DNA of 64,000 bases. Origin: CAYWPG01 sp964460035 (lineage in GTDB: Bacteria; Pseudomonadota; Gammaproteobacteria; Nitrococcales; AK92). The translations under genes and the position numbers were made by a program. A model generated the notes under the pieces. It saw nothing but the letters and a program-made list of their open reading frames with translations. It made no database searches and was not told where the DNA came from. Below, one piece after another: positions 26,397 to 35,501 of this stretch. The DNA is taken from contig CAYWPG010000009.1 of NCBI GenBank assembly GCA_964460035.1, positions 33,419 through 97,418 of the forward strand, in the 5' to 3' direction. The stretch's first letter is position 1, and every line of letters starts with the position of its first letter.

Positions 26397-26873
26397 CTAC
26401 CAGCGGTACTTGTCGAAAAGCTGCGGATTTGCCCAGTTCTTGCTGTTGAGCCAGTCCGGCGTGGTCTTGTAGGTGGCGATGTCGAACTCGAATAGCTCCA
26501 CATCGCCTTCCGGACCGTTGAAGTGCCCCAAGCTGGTCAGACCATGCCCTATCAGATCGCCGTGCTGGAATACGCTGTCGCTGGCCAGGGACGCCAGTAG
26601 GCGCCGGGCGTGAACGTCGCGCAGCCGCGAGAGCAAGGTCGCCGCGTCAACCCGACCGGCCCGATCCCAGCGGCCGAGCAGCAGCGCGAGGTCGTACCGG
26701 GCCGAGGAGGGCAAGGCGGTACTGCCTGGCGGCAGCGTTACGACATCGCACTGCGCCTGCTGCTGGTAGGTGCGTGCCAGCGCTTCGGCCGCATCGCCGA
26801 CCGCGATAAGGCTATGCGGCTTGAGTTCGGCCACGAGCGCAAGGGCAAAGCGTAGATAATCCGGTTCGACCAC
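26397..26873 (-). CDS. DUF6231-like conserved hypothetical protein
   Basis: A 158-residue cytoplasmic protein I associate with the DUF6231 family of gammaproteobacteria on the basis of the conserved C-terminus KTTPDWLNSKNWANPQLFDKY (read in two parts). The N-terminal half (LIAVGDAAEALARTY, YDLALLLGRWD) resembles a small Rossmann-type fold. Function unknown. It lies upstream of cysI on the same strand, with an AT-rich 160-bp gap (26238-26396) that probably contains the cysI promoter. Confidence 0.65.
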   Translation of the reverse strand: MVEPDYLRFALALVAELKPHSLIAVGDAAEALARTYQQQAQCDVVTLPPGSTALPSSARYDLALLLGRWDRAGRVDAATLLSRLRDVHARRLLASLASDSVFQHGDLIGHGLTSLGHFNGPEGDVELFEFDIATYKTTPDWLNSKNWANPQLFDKYRW

Positions 26874-27406
26874 GGCACGACTCCCGGTTCGCTATCAGCT
26901 GCCGCTTTGACAGCGGTAATGGCGGCCTGTTGCTAGGGAGACAAAGCGACGATAGCTTAATTATGAAACGTCGTCCGGTGTAAAGTCGGGCGGCCCGAGC
27001 GCCTGTTCACGCATATCACGTCCGCGCCTCATGCCGGCATGGCATGCCATACCGGGACGAGGCGTCGCGCCGATGCCGATGCGAAGTGGGATGGGAACAG
27101 GCCCAAGCTAGCCGGCGAAACGCCCCTGCCAAGGCCTGCTAGCGCGCATGCCGGGGGCATGCGGAGAAGCGATCCGAAACCTATTCCCGCGCGTTCACGT
27201 TAAGCCTTATGGGCGGTTGCGGGCCGAGGCCCTGCGGCGTTGCGGCGCGCTCTGCGGATGCGGGCTACCCATGGGGGAGCGTTGACCAAGGAGCCGGAGC
27301 TGTAATGTCGAGGGAGTAACCTCCGACCGTCAGCGGTGCTCTGGGCGGGCGGCGCGCCGCTGCCAGGAGTGCGGCCCATGGCCGATTGCTACAGGGGGAA
27401 TCAACG
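26874..27406. promoter_or_regulatory. Hairpin-rich intergenic region upstream of pilin-like gene
   Basis: About 530 bp without a supported gene. It is rich in short inverted repeats. One is a perfect 8-bp stem CGCATGCC / GGCATGCG with a 3-nt loop at 27145-27163. Another is a nested ATGCCGGCAT / GGCATGCC cluster at about 27030-27050. I could not match a known riboswitch. AGGGGGAA at 27393-27400 is the ribosome site for the downstream GTG start. A long structured leader for the pilin gene is possible. Confidence 0.35.
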
Positions 27407-27790
27407 GTGAGAGAGCAGCAGTCCGGTTTTACGTTAATCGAGCTGATTATGGTAATCGCCATTATGGCTGCGTTGGCGATCGTCGTGCTGCCTCGCTATG
27501 CCGATTTGCAAGGCGAGGCGCAAGAGGCCTCGGTGCAGGGGGTCGCCGGTTCTCTGACCGCAGCCAGCGCTATCAACTATGCGGCCTGGAAGGCCAACTC
27601 CAGCGACGCCGTCGATGTCGATGACTGCCAGGATATCGGACACCTCATCGAGCCGGCACTGGACGCCGCCGAGTACGCGATCACGGCTGCAGCCATCGAT
27701 AAGGATCAATCGGTTACTTGTGTGTTAACGCATCATGCTACCGGCATTACCGCAACGTTCGTCGGCTATGGCGTTGCGATAGACCGCTAA
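27407..27790 (+). CDS. Type IV pilin-like / MSHA-type prepilin
   Basis: Prepilin of 127 residues. The class-III signal is short and basic/polar (about 8 residues), then the cleavage motif SGFTLIELIMVIAIMAALAIV with Gly before Phe and the conserved Glu5. A hydrophobic helix follows. The globular domain has two Cys (DVDDCQDIGH and SVTCVLTH) that could form the C-terminal disulfide loop. PRYADLQGEAQEASVQG resembles MshA-type pilins. GTG 27407 is preferred over TTG 27386 because AGGGGGAA ends 6 nt before it. No other pilus genes are adjacent, so assembly must use machinery elsewhere. Confidence 0.82.
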   Translation: MREQQSGFTLIELIMVIAIMAALAIVVLPRYADLQGEAQEASVQGVAGSLTAASAINYAAWKANSSDAVDVDDCQDIGHLIEPALDAAEYAITAAAIDKDQSVTCVLTHHATGITATFVGYGVAIDR

Positions 27791-27868
27791 CCGGCAGTTA
27801 ACGGTCGCGGCTCGACAAGACTCTCGGCTTCCTGCACCATGAGCGCCGTTTCGGCGGCGACGGGTTGA

Positions 27869-28897
27869 TTGAACGTGTACGGACTTCTGCGCAAATTCCT
27901 GTTTTCCCTGGAGGCCGAGCGCGCCCACGCGGTTGCGCTGGGATTGTTGAATGCAACCCATCGCCTGGGGCTGCCACGTTTGCTCGCACCGTCCGTGCCG
28001 GCTTTGCCGCGGCAAGTCATGGGCATCGATTTTCCGAACCCCGTCGGCCTGGCAGCGGGCTTGGACAAGAACGGCGATTACCTATGCGGGCTAGCCAGTC
28101 TGGGCTTTGGCTTCATCGAAGTCGGCACCGTCACGCCCCGGCCCCAGGCGGGCAATCCCAAGCCGCGCCTATTTCGCTGTCCGCAGGCGCAGGCTCTGAT
28201 CAACCGTATGGGGTTCAACAACAAGGGCGTCGATCATTTGGTCGAGCGGGTCCGCAAGGCGCGTTTCGACGGCGTACTGGGGATCAATATAGGCAAGAAC
28301 TTCGACACGCCGGTGGAGAAAGCGACGGAGGATTACCTGATCTGTCTGCGCAAGGTATATCCGCTGGCTAGCTACGTGGTCGTGAACATCTCGTCGCCGA
28401 ATACGCCGGGACTGCGGAATCTGCAGCATGGCGAAATGCTGGATGAGCTGCTCGGCGCGCTGAAAGAGGAGCAGCGGCGTCTGTCGCAGCAGCACGGACG
28501 TTATGTGCCGCTGGTGGTCAAGATCGCGCCCGATATGAGCGCCGAGCAATTGCGCGAGCTGGCGGACAAGCTGATCGAGTACCGGGTCGATGGCGTGGCG
28601 GCCACCAACACCACCTTGAGCCGGGCGGGCGTGGAAGGAAGCCCTTGCGCTGCCGAGGCCGGTGGATTGAGCGGCGCACCGCTGCTGGCCGCTTCCACGG
28701 AGGTGCTGCAACAGCTGCACGAGCGGTTGCAGGGGCGCATTCCCATCATCGGTATCGGTGGTATCGTCAGCGGGGCGGATGCCGTCGCCAAGATCCAGGC
28801 AGGTGCCAGCCTGGTGCAGGTATACACCGGCTTCGTTTATCGCGGGCCAGCGCTGATCGGCGAAGCCGTGCGCGCGCTCGCCCAGGCAGCGCCCTAG
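27869..28897 (+). CDS. pyrD: Dihydroorotate dehydrogenase (quinone), class 2
   Basis: Membrane-associated FMN enzyme oxidising dihydroorotate to orotate with quinone as acceptor. The 342 residues show an N-terminal amphipathic membrane helix, then NPVGLAAGLDKNGDY (about 51-65) and GFIEVGTVTPRPQAGN. The catalytic-Ser region NISSPNTPGLRN (about 175-186) and the FMN phosphate loop IIGIGGIVSGADA (about 291-303) follow. The start is uncertain: TTG 27869 or GTG 27875, neither with a strong ribosome site. Confidence 0.95.
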   Translation: MNVYGLLRKFLFSLEAERAHAVALGLLNATHRLGLPRLLAPSVPALPRQVMGIDFPNPVGLAAGLDKNGDYLCGLASLGFGFIEVGTVTPRPQAGNPKPRLFRCPQAQALINRMGFNNKGVDHLVERVRKARFDGVLGINIGKNFDTPVEKATEDYLICLRKVYPLASYVVVNISSPNTPGLRNLQHGEMLDELLGALKEEQRRLSQQHGRYVPLVVKIAPDMSAEQLRELADKLIEYRVDGVAATNTTLSRAGVEGSPCAAEAGGLSGAPLLAASTEVLQQLHERLQGRIPIIGIGGIVSGADAVAKIQAGASLVQVYTGFVYRGPALIGEAVRALAQAAP

Positions 28898-28946
28898 GCA
28901 TCGATCCGTACAGGCTGGCAGCCGCCGCGGCACCGCCCCAATGCAC

Positions 28947-28975
28947 TTGTAAAAATCGTGCCGACTCTACAGAAT
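28947..28975 (+). promoter_or_regulatory. Candidate promoter of tRNA-Ser
   Basis: TTGTAA at 28947-28952 and CAGAAT at 28970-28975 are 17 bp apart, each matching 4 of 6 consensus positions. The predicted start falls within a few bases of the mature tRNA 5' end. Modest match, but position is right. Confidence 0.4.
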
Positions 28976-28984
28976 GGCCGGCTC

Positions 28985-29072
28985 GGAGAGCTGGCCGAGT
29001 GGTTGAAGGCGGCGGTCTTGAAAACCGTTAGGGCGCAAGCCCTCGGGGGTTCGAATCCCTCGCTCTCCGCCA
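28985..29072 (+). tRNA. tRNA-Ser(UGA)
   Basis: Full class II cloverleaf with encoded CCA. The acceptor stem is GGAGAGC / GCTCTCC with discriminator G. The D-arm is TGGCCGAGTGGTTGAAGGC, and the anticodon loop is CTTGAAA giving anticodon TGA (reads UCN serine codons). A long variable arm (TTAGGGCGCAAGCCCTCG) and T-arm GGGGTTCGAATCCC complete it. Length 88 nt including CCA. A partial copy of its 3' end lies downstream at 29243-29258. Confidence 0.97.
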
Positions 29073-29242
29073 GTTAAAACAATGGCTTATGGAGCGTTGG
29101 CGAAAGCTGTTATTAAGGGCCGCGGGGCTTTGGTTGCATTTTTGCCGCACCAAGGAGCAACCATGGCCACGAAACGCCCCTGCAGAAGCGAGGCCGGACG
29201 CCGAAGGGGCCCTTTAGGGGCGAGGGGCTGCGCCCCGAATCG

Positions 29243-29258
29243 ATCCTTCGCTCTCCGC
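29243..29258 (+). repeat. Partial direct repeat of the tRNA-Ser 3' end
   Basis: ATCCTTCGCTCTCCGC matches the tRNA-Ser 3' segment 29055-29070 (ATCCCTCGCTCTCCGC) at 15 of 16 positions. tRNA 3' ends are common attB sites, so this could be an attachment-site remnant left by a lost or very small element; the 170 bp between them hold no gene. A decayed tRNA duplication is the alternative. Confidence 0.55.
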
Positions 29259-29310
29259 TGTCTTGATACCGGTGCCTGCGCCAAGGCCGTGGCATCGGCT
29301 CGCCGGATTC

Positions 29311-29661
29311 ATGTTCGAGCAAGTGTTCGTCTACGGCAGCCTCAGACGCGGCCAAAGCAACCACAGTTTGCTTGACGGAGCGTCCTTTCTCGGCGTCTGC
29401 CGCACAGCCCCGCGCTATACGATGTGGAACCTCGGTGCTTATCCCGGCGTGGTGCCGGGCGGGCGCGATGCGATCGTGGGCGAAGTGTACCGGATCGATA
29501 AGCGCACTCTTGCGCGTCTGGACGAGCTCGAAGCGTATCCTGTGCTGTATACGCGCGAACGGATAAGCACGCCGTTCGGGCCCGCCTGGATGTATATCTA
29601 CCAGGGTTCCAACCGCGGTGGGACCCGCATCGCGAGCGGGGACTGGTGTGGCGTGCCCTAG
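29311..29661 (+). CDS. Gamma-glutamylcyclotransferase-family protein (YtfP-like)
   Basis: A 116-residue single-domain protein of the GGCT/AIG2-like fold. The substrate-binding loop VYGSLRRG (about 7-14) and the family acidic motif RLDELEAYP (about 69-77, with the candidate catalytic Glu) are visible. Small YtfP-type members act on gamma-glutamyl amines or remain uncharacterised; the substrate is not predictable here. ATG 29311 (MFEQVFVYGS) is preferred over an in-frame upstream start at 29263. Confidence 0.85.
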   Translation: MFEQVFVYGSLRRGQSNHSLLDGASFLGVCRTAPRYTMWNLGAYPGVVPGGRDAIVGEVYRIDKRTLARLDELEAYPVLYTRERISTPFGPAWMYIYQGSNRGGTRIASGDWCGVP

Positions 29662-29828
29662 CGGTGCTGCCAGTATGCCCAGGGATGCTCTCGAGTTGCT
29701 GTGCAAGCGGTGCGGTCGCGCCGGCCCAGGTGTGAAATAATGGAGATACAGCTCTGGCGACTGCGCTAGAGCGGAGCGCGGTCAATAAGTGCGGCCCCGC
29801 GCTGTTGGGAGCCGTCACGGATGCACGG

Positions 29829-32417
29829 ATGCAGGAACGAACGACGACGTCGGATCAGAGGCGGCCGCCCAAGTTTCGGGCGGCTCTGCTGGCTTGGATC
29901 ATACTCGCCCTAGGGCTTGCCCTGACCCTTATGGCTTGGCGCTACACTGCTGTCGAAGCCGAGCGCCAGCTGCATGAGCGCTTCAGCTTCCGTGCCCAGG
30001 AAATCGTGGCCGCTATCGAGTTGCGCATGCGCGCCTATAAGCGGGTTTTGCAAGGCGGGGTGGGCCTGTTCGATGCCATGGAGAGGGTCGATCGGGACGA
30101 CTGGGCGGCGTATGTGGCCCGGTTGCGCATCGACGAGGGCTCTCGTGGGATGCAAGGCATAGGCTTTACCGTGGTGGTGCCGCCCGAGGAACTGTCGCGG
30201 CACGAGGCGCATGTGCGCGCGCAGGGCTTTGAAGACTACGCGGTGCACCCGCCTGGGGAGCGTCCTATCTATACGTCCATTGTCTATCTCGAGCCTCTTG
30301 ATTGGCGCAATCGGCGCGCACTCGGTTTCGACATGTTCTCGGAGCCGGTGCGGCGTACGGCCATGCGCCGCGCCATGGAAACCGGCGACGCTGCACTAAG
30401 CGGAATGGTGACGCTGGTGCAGGAAACCGAGGACGACGTTCAGGCCGGATTTCTGATGTATCTGCCCGTTTACCACGGCGGCGGTGTGCCGGATTCGGTG
30501 GAGGAGCGGCGAGCCCGTCTTCGCGGCTGGGTTTACAGCCCCTTTCGTGCGGAAGACTTGATTCGCGGGCTGGTGGGGGCGGAGCTGCAAGAGCTGCGGT
30601 TGCAGGTCTTCGACGGTTTCGGCCCGGTCGCCGAGCGGCAAATGTATGACAGCCGCCCCCATGCGCCGCTACCTGACAACGCACCGGTGGCGATGATGAG
30701 TATGGACATCGAGGGGCATACCTGGACGGTGCGCGTGTCCGGAGAGCCCGAGTTTGCGGCTACGCCCTGGTGGGTGCTGGGGGGCGGCAGTGTGCTCAGC
30801 CTGCTGCTGTTCTTACTGGTTCGGAACCTGGCCTTTACCCGGGCGCGTGCGCAGACGCTGGCAGCCGAGATGACGCAGGCGTTGCGTCAGAGCGAGCAGC
30901 GTTTTCGCGTGGCGCTGATGAACAGCAATATCTCTGTCTACAGTCAGGATCGTGACCTTCGCTACACCTGGCTGTTCAATCCCGCGGCAGGTTTGGATGC
31001 GCGCCGCATCATCGGCAAGACCGATTACCAGCTGGCTAGACCTCCCGAGCTGATCGCGCTCAAGGAACGAGTAGTGCGCGAGGGGCTGACGCTGAACCAG
31101 GAACTGGAAACCGTTCTGCTCAACAAGCCACACGTGTTCTCGCTGACCATGGAGCCGCTGCGTGACGATAGTGGGGATATAGTCGGCTTGACCGCCGCCG
31201 CGGTGGACGTGACCTCGATCAAGCAAGTTCGACGAGAACTGACTGAAACGGAGGCGCGCTTTCGCACGGTGTTCGAGCACGCGGCACTGGGAATCATGCT
31301 CACCGAGATCGCCGGTGGTGCCGTAATTGCGGTCAATCCAGCGCTACAGGCCATGGTGGGCTACGACGAGCGGGAGCTGCAGACTTTGCCGCCGCGCCAC
31401 TATGTGTATCCGGAGGATAGGCAGCCGATCGAGCAGATCGTGGCCGCGCTCGCCAGTAGCGAGGGTAACGCCTACAAGATGCAGGAGCGATATCTGCGCA
31501 AGGACGGCCGCACCATCGTCGGCAGTCTGACCGTTTCGCTGGTGCGCGATTCCGAAGGCGAGCCCCGCTATTTGCTGTGGATGGTGGAGGACATCACCGA
31601 GTTGCGCATAGCCGAGGATCGTCTGCGACGCGCCTATGCCGAACTCGAGGAGCGAGTGCGACGGCGAACCGCGGAGCTGCAGCAGCGCACGGAGGAGCTC
31701 GAACGCTCCAACGCCGAGCTCGAGCAGTTTGCCTATGTGGCGTCGCACGACCTGCAGGAGCCGCTGCGCACGGTTTCCAGCTTCGCGCAGTTGCTGGGAA
31801 GGCGGTACGGCAATCGACTCGATGCGCAAGGCAACGAGTTCATCGAGCACATCGTCTCCGGCAGTCTGCGGATGCGCGAGCTTATTCAGGATCTGCTTGC
31901 GTTCTCCCGCCTTGGAGCCACTGGCTCCGAGCTTACCAAGCGGCCCGTCGCCATGGAGGAGGTGTGCGCGACGGCGCTTGGAAATCTGCGCCGCAGCGTG
32001 GAAGAGAGCGGGGCGGTTATTACGCAGGATCCATTGCCACTGGTACAAGGAGACCGTGGCGAGCTGGGGCAGCTGCTGCAGAATCTGCTGGCGAACGCTA
32101 TCAAGTTTCGCGGGGAGGAGAGACCGCGCATCCACATAGGCGTAGCGGAGGAGGGAGCTTGCTGGCGCTTTAGCGTGCGCGACAATGGTATCGGCATCGA
32201 TCCTATGCATTTCGAAAGGATTTTTACATTGTTCCATCGCTTGCATCTGGATCATGAGTACCCCGGAACCGGTATCGGCCTTGCTATCTGCAAGAAAATC
32301 GTCGCCCGCCATGGCGGGCGGATCGGGGTGGAGTCCAAGCCTGGCGGGGGCGCCTGTTTCTGGTTCACGCTGCCGCGATCTGCTGGCGTAGGCACGCAAG
32401 GCGAGACTCTCCATTAG
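29829..32417 (+). CDS. CHASE-PAS-PAS sensor histidine kinase
   Basis: Membrane sensor kinase of about 862 residues. Architecture: TM1 (about 20-40), periplasmic CHASE domain (about 70-280, with QGGVGLFDAMERV and GFDMFSEPVRR motifs), TM2 (about 318-338), two PAS domains (about 355-475 and 480-605), then a coiled coil. HisKA has the phospho-acceptor His in ASHDLQEPLR (about 640). The HATPase domain has NLLANAIKF (N box), DNGIGI (G1) and GTGIGL (G2). No receiver domain, and no response regulator gene lies alongside, so the partner is unlinked. ATG 29829 is chosen; an in-frame TTG at 29805 is possible, neither having a clear ribosome site. Confidence 0.9.
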   Translation: MQERTTTSDQRRPPKFRAALLAWIILALGLALTLMAWRYTAVEAERQLHERFSFRAQEIVAAIELRMRAYKRVLQGGVGLFDAMERVDRDDWAAYVARLRIDEGSRGMQGIGFTVVVPPEELSRHEAHVRAQGFEDYAVHPPGERPIYTSIVYLEPLDWRNRRALGFDMFSEPVRRTAMRRAMETGDAALSGMVTLVQETEDDVQAGFLMYLPVYHGGGVPDSVEERRARLRGWVYSPFRAEDLIRGLVGAELQELRLQVFDGFGPVAERQMYDSRPHAPLPDNAPVAMMSMDIEGHTWTVRVSGEPEFAATPWWVLGGGSVLSLLLFLLVRNLAFTRARAQTLAAEMTQALRQSEQRFRVALMNSNISVYSQDRDLRYTWLFNPAAGLDARRIIGKTDYQLARPPELIALKERVVREGLTLNQELETVLLNKPHVFSLTMEPLRDDSGDIVGLTAAAVDVTSIKQVRRELTETEARFRTVFEHAALGIMLTEIAGGAVIAVNPALQAMVGYDERELQTLPPRHYVYPEDRQPIEQIVAALASSEGNAYKMQERYLRKDGRTIVGSLTVSLVRDSEGEPRYLLWMVEDITELRIAEDRLRRAYAELEERVRRRTAELQQRTEELERSNAELEQFAYVASHDLQEPLRTVSSFAQLLGRRYGNRLDAQGNEFIEHIVSGSLRMRELIQDLLAFSRLGATGSELTKRPVAMEEVCATALGNLRRSVEESGAVITQDPLPLVQGDRGELGQLLQNLLANAIKFRGEERPRIHIGVAEEGACWRFSVRDNGIGIDPMHFERIFTLFHRLHLDHEYPGTGIGLAICKKIVARHGGRIGVESKPGGGACFWFTLPRSAGVGTQGETLH

Positions 32418-32564
32418 GACTTGATCACGTTCCGTTTTAGGAATTGCCGGAGCGGCTGAGAGGCGTGCGCCGCTCAGCGCGCGGCTCAATGCGCTATCAT
32501 GCGGGGTGCCAATATTAGAGCTTGCTGACCATCGGCATGGGGATGAACCGGGTAGCGAGGGTGT

Positions 32565-33152
32565 ATGGATAGCGATAACGCTGTGACGTGGAGCCGCGAG
32601 CTGATCGCCGGGTGCCTGCAGCGCAGGGGGCCGATCGAGCCGGTCCAGGAGCCTAATCTAACGCCAGCCGCCGTGCTGCTTGCACTAATCGAGCGGCCAC
32701 AAGGGCTGCACGTGCTGTTGACCCGGCGCACCGAGCACTTGCGCGACCATGCCGGTCAGATCAGCTTCCCAGGTGGGCGAATCGAGCCCGAGGACGGGTC
32801 CGCCGAGGCGGCTGCGTTGCGCGAAGCGCATGAGGAAGTAGGGCTGCCGCCGACCAGCGTGGAAGTGATCGGGCGCTTGCCCACGTATACCATACGGACG
32901 GGTTACCTGGTGCATCCGGTGGTGGGCATGGTACAGCCGCCCCTGCAACTGGTGCCGGATCCTTTCGAAGTGGCGGAAATCTTTGAGGTGCCACTGGCCT
33001 TTTTTCTGGATCCGGCCAACCATCAGTTCAAAATCATGCAGTACGAGGGGCGCCAGTATCCGGTGTACGCCATGCCCTACAAACACTATTACATTTGGGG
33101 GGCAACGGCCGCGATCCTGCGCGAGTTCTATTTGACTCTGACGCGAGCGTAG
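32565..33152 (+). CDS. nudL: CoA pyrophosphatase-type Nudix hydrolase
   Basis: A 195-residue Nudix protein of the YeaB/NudL class that cleaves CoA and its derivatives to phosphopantetheine and 3',5'-ADP. The Nudix box runs from GGRIEPEDG to REAHEEVGL (about 68-91), with all conserved Glu present. The preceding LLTRRTEHLRDHAGQISFPGG segment (read as two adjacent blocks) is the CoA-pyrophosphatase signature. The next gene begins 10 nt downstream, suggesting an operon. Confidence 0.9.
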   Translation: MDSDNAVTWSRELIAGCLQRRGPIEPVQEPNLTPAAVLLALIERPQGLHVLLTRRTEHLRDHAGQISFPGGRIEPEDGSAEAAALREAHEEVGLPPTSVEVIGRLPTYTIRTGYLVHPVVGMVQPPLQLVPDPFEVAEIFEVPLAFFLDPANHQFKIMQYEGRQYPVYAMPYKHYYIWGATAAILREFYLTLTRA

Positions 33153-33161
33153 CATAGCAAC

Positions 33162-33935
33162 ATGTGCGAATTGTTGGGCATGAGCGCGAATACGCCCACC
33201 GATATTCGCTTCAGCTTTACCGGACTCATACAGCGCGGCGGTCGTACCGGCCCGCACAAGGACGGCTGGGGACTGGCTTTCTACGAGGGGAAAGCATGCC
33301 GCATATTCCACGATCCCGGTCCCGGAGCGAGTTCCGAGCTGGCCCAGCTGCTACAGCGGCTGTCCATAAAGAGCTGCAATGTAATCAGTCATATACGCAA
33401 GGCTACCCATGGGCGGGTGGGATTGGCGAACACCCATCCGTTCAGCCGCGAGCTATGGGGCAGGCAGTGGGTGTTCGCCCACAACGGACGTCTGCGCGGC
33501 ATCAAGAGCTGGCCGCTGGGCTTTTATCGCCCCATCGGCACCACCGATAGCGAATACGCGTTCTGCTGGATGCTGGGACAGATTCGCGAACGCTTTTCGC
33601 GCCCGCCGCGGCGCGAGCAAACCCTGTGGCGTTTCGTGTTCGAACTGGCCAGCGAGTTAAACGCCCACGGCTCGTTCAACATGCTGCTGTGCGACGGTCG
33701 TTGCATGTACGCGTTCTGCAGTACGCATCTGTCGTGGCTGACACGCGAGGCTCCCTTTGGCGAAGCGGAGCTGCTGGATGCCGATCTGAAGGTGAATTTT
33801 GCCGAGGTCACGACGCCCAACGATGTGGTGAGCGTAATCGCGACGCGCCCGCTGACGCGCAACGAGGTGTGGACCACTATGGCGCCCGGCTCGCTGGCGG
33901 TATTCAAAGATGGCCGCCCGACCACCATATCGTAA
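33162..33935 (+). CDS. Class II glutamine amidotransferase (YafJ-like)
   Basis: A 257-residue N-terminal-nucleophile amidotransferase domain. Cys2 after the initiator Met is the expected nucleophile (MCELLGMSANTP). Supporting motifs are GPHKDGWGLAFYEG (about 32-45), SHIRKATHG and FAHNGRLRG (about 106-114). YafJ-type proteins lack a synthase domain and their physiological acceptor is unknown. It starts 10 nt after nudL. Confidence 0.88.
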   Translation: MCELLGMSANTPTDIRFSFTGLIQRGGRTGPHKDGWGLAFYEGKACRIFHDPGPGASSELAQLLQRLSIKSCNVISHIRKATHGRVGLANTHPFSRELWGRQWVFAHNGRLRGIKSWPLGFYRPIGTTDSEYAFCWMLGQIRERFSRPPRREQTLWRFVFELASELNAHGSFNMLLCDGRCMYAFCSTHLSWLTREAPFGEAELLDADLKVNFAEVTTPNDVVSVIATRPLTRNEVWTTMAPGSLAVFKDGRPTTIS

Positions 33936-34178
33936 GATCGACCCGGTACTTCGCGCACGCTTAAGCGCTACATTTTCCCTTGGTTAGCGAACTCTAAAAC
34001 AGCTCTAGGAGAGGGAGGCGAGCCGTAAGGGCGCGGCGAATTCGGCGTGATGCGGTGCGGGCATTGCCGGGCGTCAATCGCCTATTCGCGATAGGCCGCG
34101 CTTGGTCGGATCCAGCCTACTTTTTGGTTTGTTGTCCAGTCGGGATGGGCGGCATTTCCGATGCAGGGAGCACCAAGT

Positions 34179-34583
34179 ATGGCGCAGACAATGGGTTATG
34201 AATGGGGTTCCTGGCGTAAGCAGCCACGCGTGATTCCGCCGGCCGGCGAGCCGCTGACAGTGCGCATAGAAGGCGACGAGGTGCCGGACGTGGCGGTTGT
34301 GCGAGACATTAGCGAGGGCGGCATAGAGATCGAATTCGTGCGGCCTTTCCCGCAGGCAGCGCTGGAGCGCGAGCTGGCGCTGATCGTGAGTTTGCCCGCT
34401 CCTGTAGGCACAAGCATTGAGCTGCGTGCGCGGGCGCGCCACAGTAGCGGCGCCAGGGTTGGGCTGCGGTTCACCCGGGTCTCCGAGCCGGATCGGCAGC
34501 GCCTGCGTGACTACGTGCAGCACGTCAGCCGCAGCGAATCGTGGTTCACGCGGCTGCGGCGCCGTTTGCGCGGGGACGCCTGA
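34179..34583 (+). CDS. PilZ-domain c-di-GMP-binding protein
   Basis: Stand-alone PilZ protein of 134 residues. Both c-di-GMP motifs are intact: R13-K-Q-P-R17 (RxxxR) and D43-I-S45-E-G-G48 ([D/N]xSxxG), so ligand binding is likely. The C-terminus is Arg-rich (LRRRLRG). GGGAG at 34164-34168 supports ATG 34179; an upstream in-frame ATG at 34161 has no ribosome site. Target pathway unknown. Confidence 0.85.
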   Translation: MAQTMGYEWGSWRKQPRVIPPAGEPLTVRIEGDEVPDVAVVRDISEGGIEIEFVRPFPQAALERELALIVSLPAPVGTSIELRARARHSSGARVGLRFTRVSEPDRQRLRDYVQHVSRSESWFTRLRRRLRGDA

Positions 34584-34622
34584 GCCGGCTGCTTCTGCTG
34601 TCGAATCGGCCCCGGCGGTTCG

Positions 34623-35501
34623 TCAGGCTTCCACTATCCGATTGCGGATAGTGCCTATGGCTTCGATTTCGCACTCCACGATATCGCCCGGCTTGAGGAA
34701 CTCGGGCGGCACGCGCGCGAAGCCGACGCCCTCCGGCGTGCCGGTCGCGATGATGTCCCCGGCTTCCAGACGCATGCTGTGCGATAAGATGCTGATGGTG
34801 CGTGCGATGTCGAACAGCTGGTCGCGGGTATTGCCGGACTGCTTAGTGACGCCGTTGACGCGGCAGTGGATGGCCAGCCGCTGTGGATCGGGAATCTCGT
34901 CGCGGGTCACGATCCATGGACCCATGGGGCAACTGTGGTCCAGGCTCTTGCCCAGGAAGAATTGCTGATGGCGGGATTGGAGATCGCGCGCGGTCAGATC
35001 GTTCACCACGGTGTAACCGAACACATGCTCCAACGCTTCCTCAGGCTTGATATGCCGGCCGCCACGGCCGATGACCACCGCCAGCTCCGCTTCCCAATCG
35101 AACTGCTCGGTAACGGCCGCATCCAGCGGGATATCGCTGTAAGGCCCCGTGACCGCCGTGACGTTCTTGGAGAACACCACAGGATGTTCGGGCGTTGCGG
35201 CGACGATGCCTTTGGCCCGCCGCGACTCGGCGGCATGCGCCGCATAGTTCAGCCCCAGGCAGATGATATTCTTGCGAGGCCGCGGAATGGGGGCCGTCAG
35301 GGACACCGCATCGAGACTTACCCGCTGTGTGCGAGAGTGGCCGCGCAGCGCGGCTGCCAGTTCCGCCGGGGTGAGGCCGGATTCGATTGCGTCCAGCAGC
35401 GTTGCCGGCAGCTCGGAGTCCGCCGGCGAGAGCAGTACGTGATCGCCGTCGAGAAGGCCCCAGCGGGCGTGTCCTTCGTATTCGCAACTGAGCAAACGCA
35501 T
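34623..35501 (-). CDS. Fumarylacetoacetate hydrolase-family protein
   Basis: A 292-residue FAH-superfamily enzyme; relatives hydrolyse, hydrate or decarboxylate 2-oxo acids such as acylpyruvates and oxaloacetate. Metal/substrate signatures are CLGLNYAAHAAES (about 75-87), FDWEAELAVVIGRGGRHI (about 120-137, two acidic ligands), NDLTARDLQ and FSHSMRLEAGDIIATGTPEGVG-type C-terminal sequence. Start MRLLSCEYEGHARWG at 35501 is the family start; 13 in-frame upstream codons are not supported. Substrate cannot be assigned. Confidence 0.85.
   Translation of the reverse strand: MRLLSCEYEGHARWGLLDGDHVLLSPADSELPATLLDAIESGLTPAELAAALRGHSRTQRVSLDAVSLTAPIPRPRKNIICLGLNYAAHAAESRRAKGIVAATPEHPVVFSKNVTAVTGPYSDIPLDAAVTEQFDWEAELAVVIGRGGRHIKPEEALEHVFGYTVVNDLTARDLQSRHQQFFLGKSLDHSCPMGPWIVTRDEIPDPQRLAIHCRVNGVTKQSGNTRDQLFDIARTISILSHSMRLEAGDIIATGTPEGVGFARVPPEFLKPGDIVECEIEAIGTIRNRIVEA

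Noticed and set aside
26874..27406. c-di-GMP riboswitch in the pilin leader
   Set aside because: Pilin context and inverted repeats made it tempting, but the conserved GEMM core sequence could not be found.
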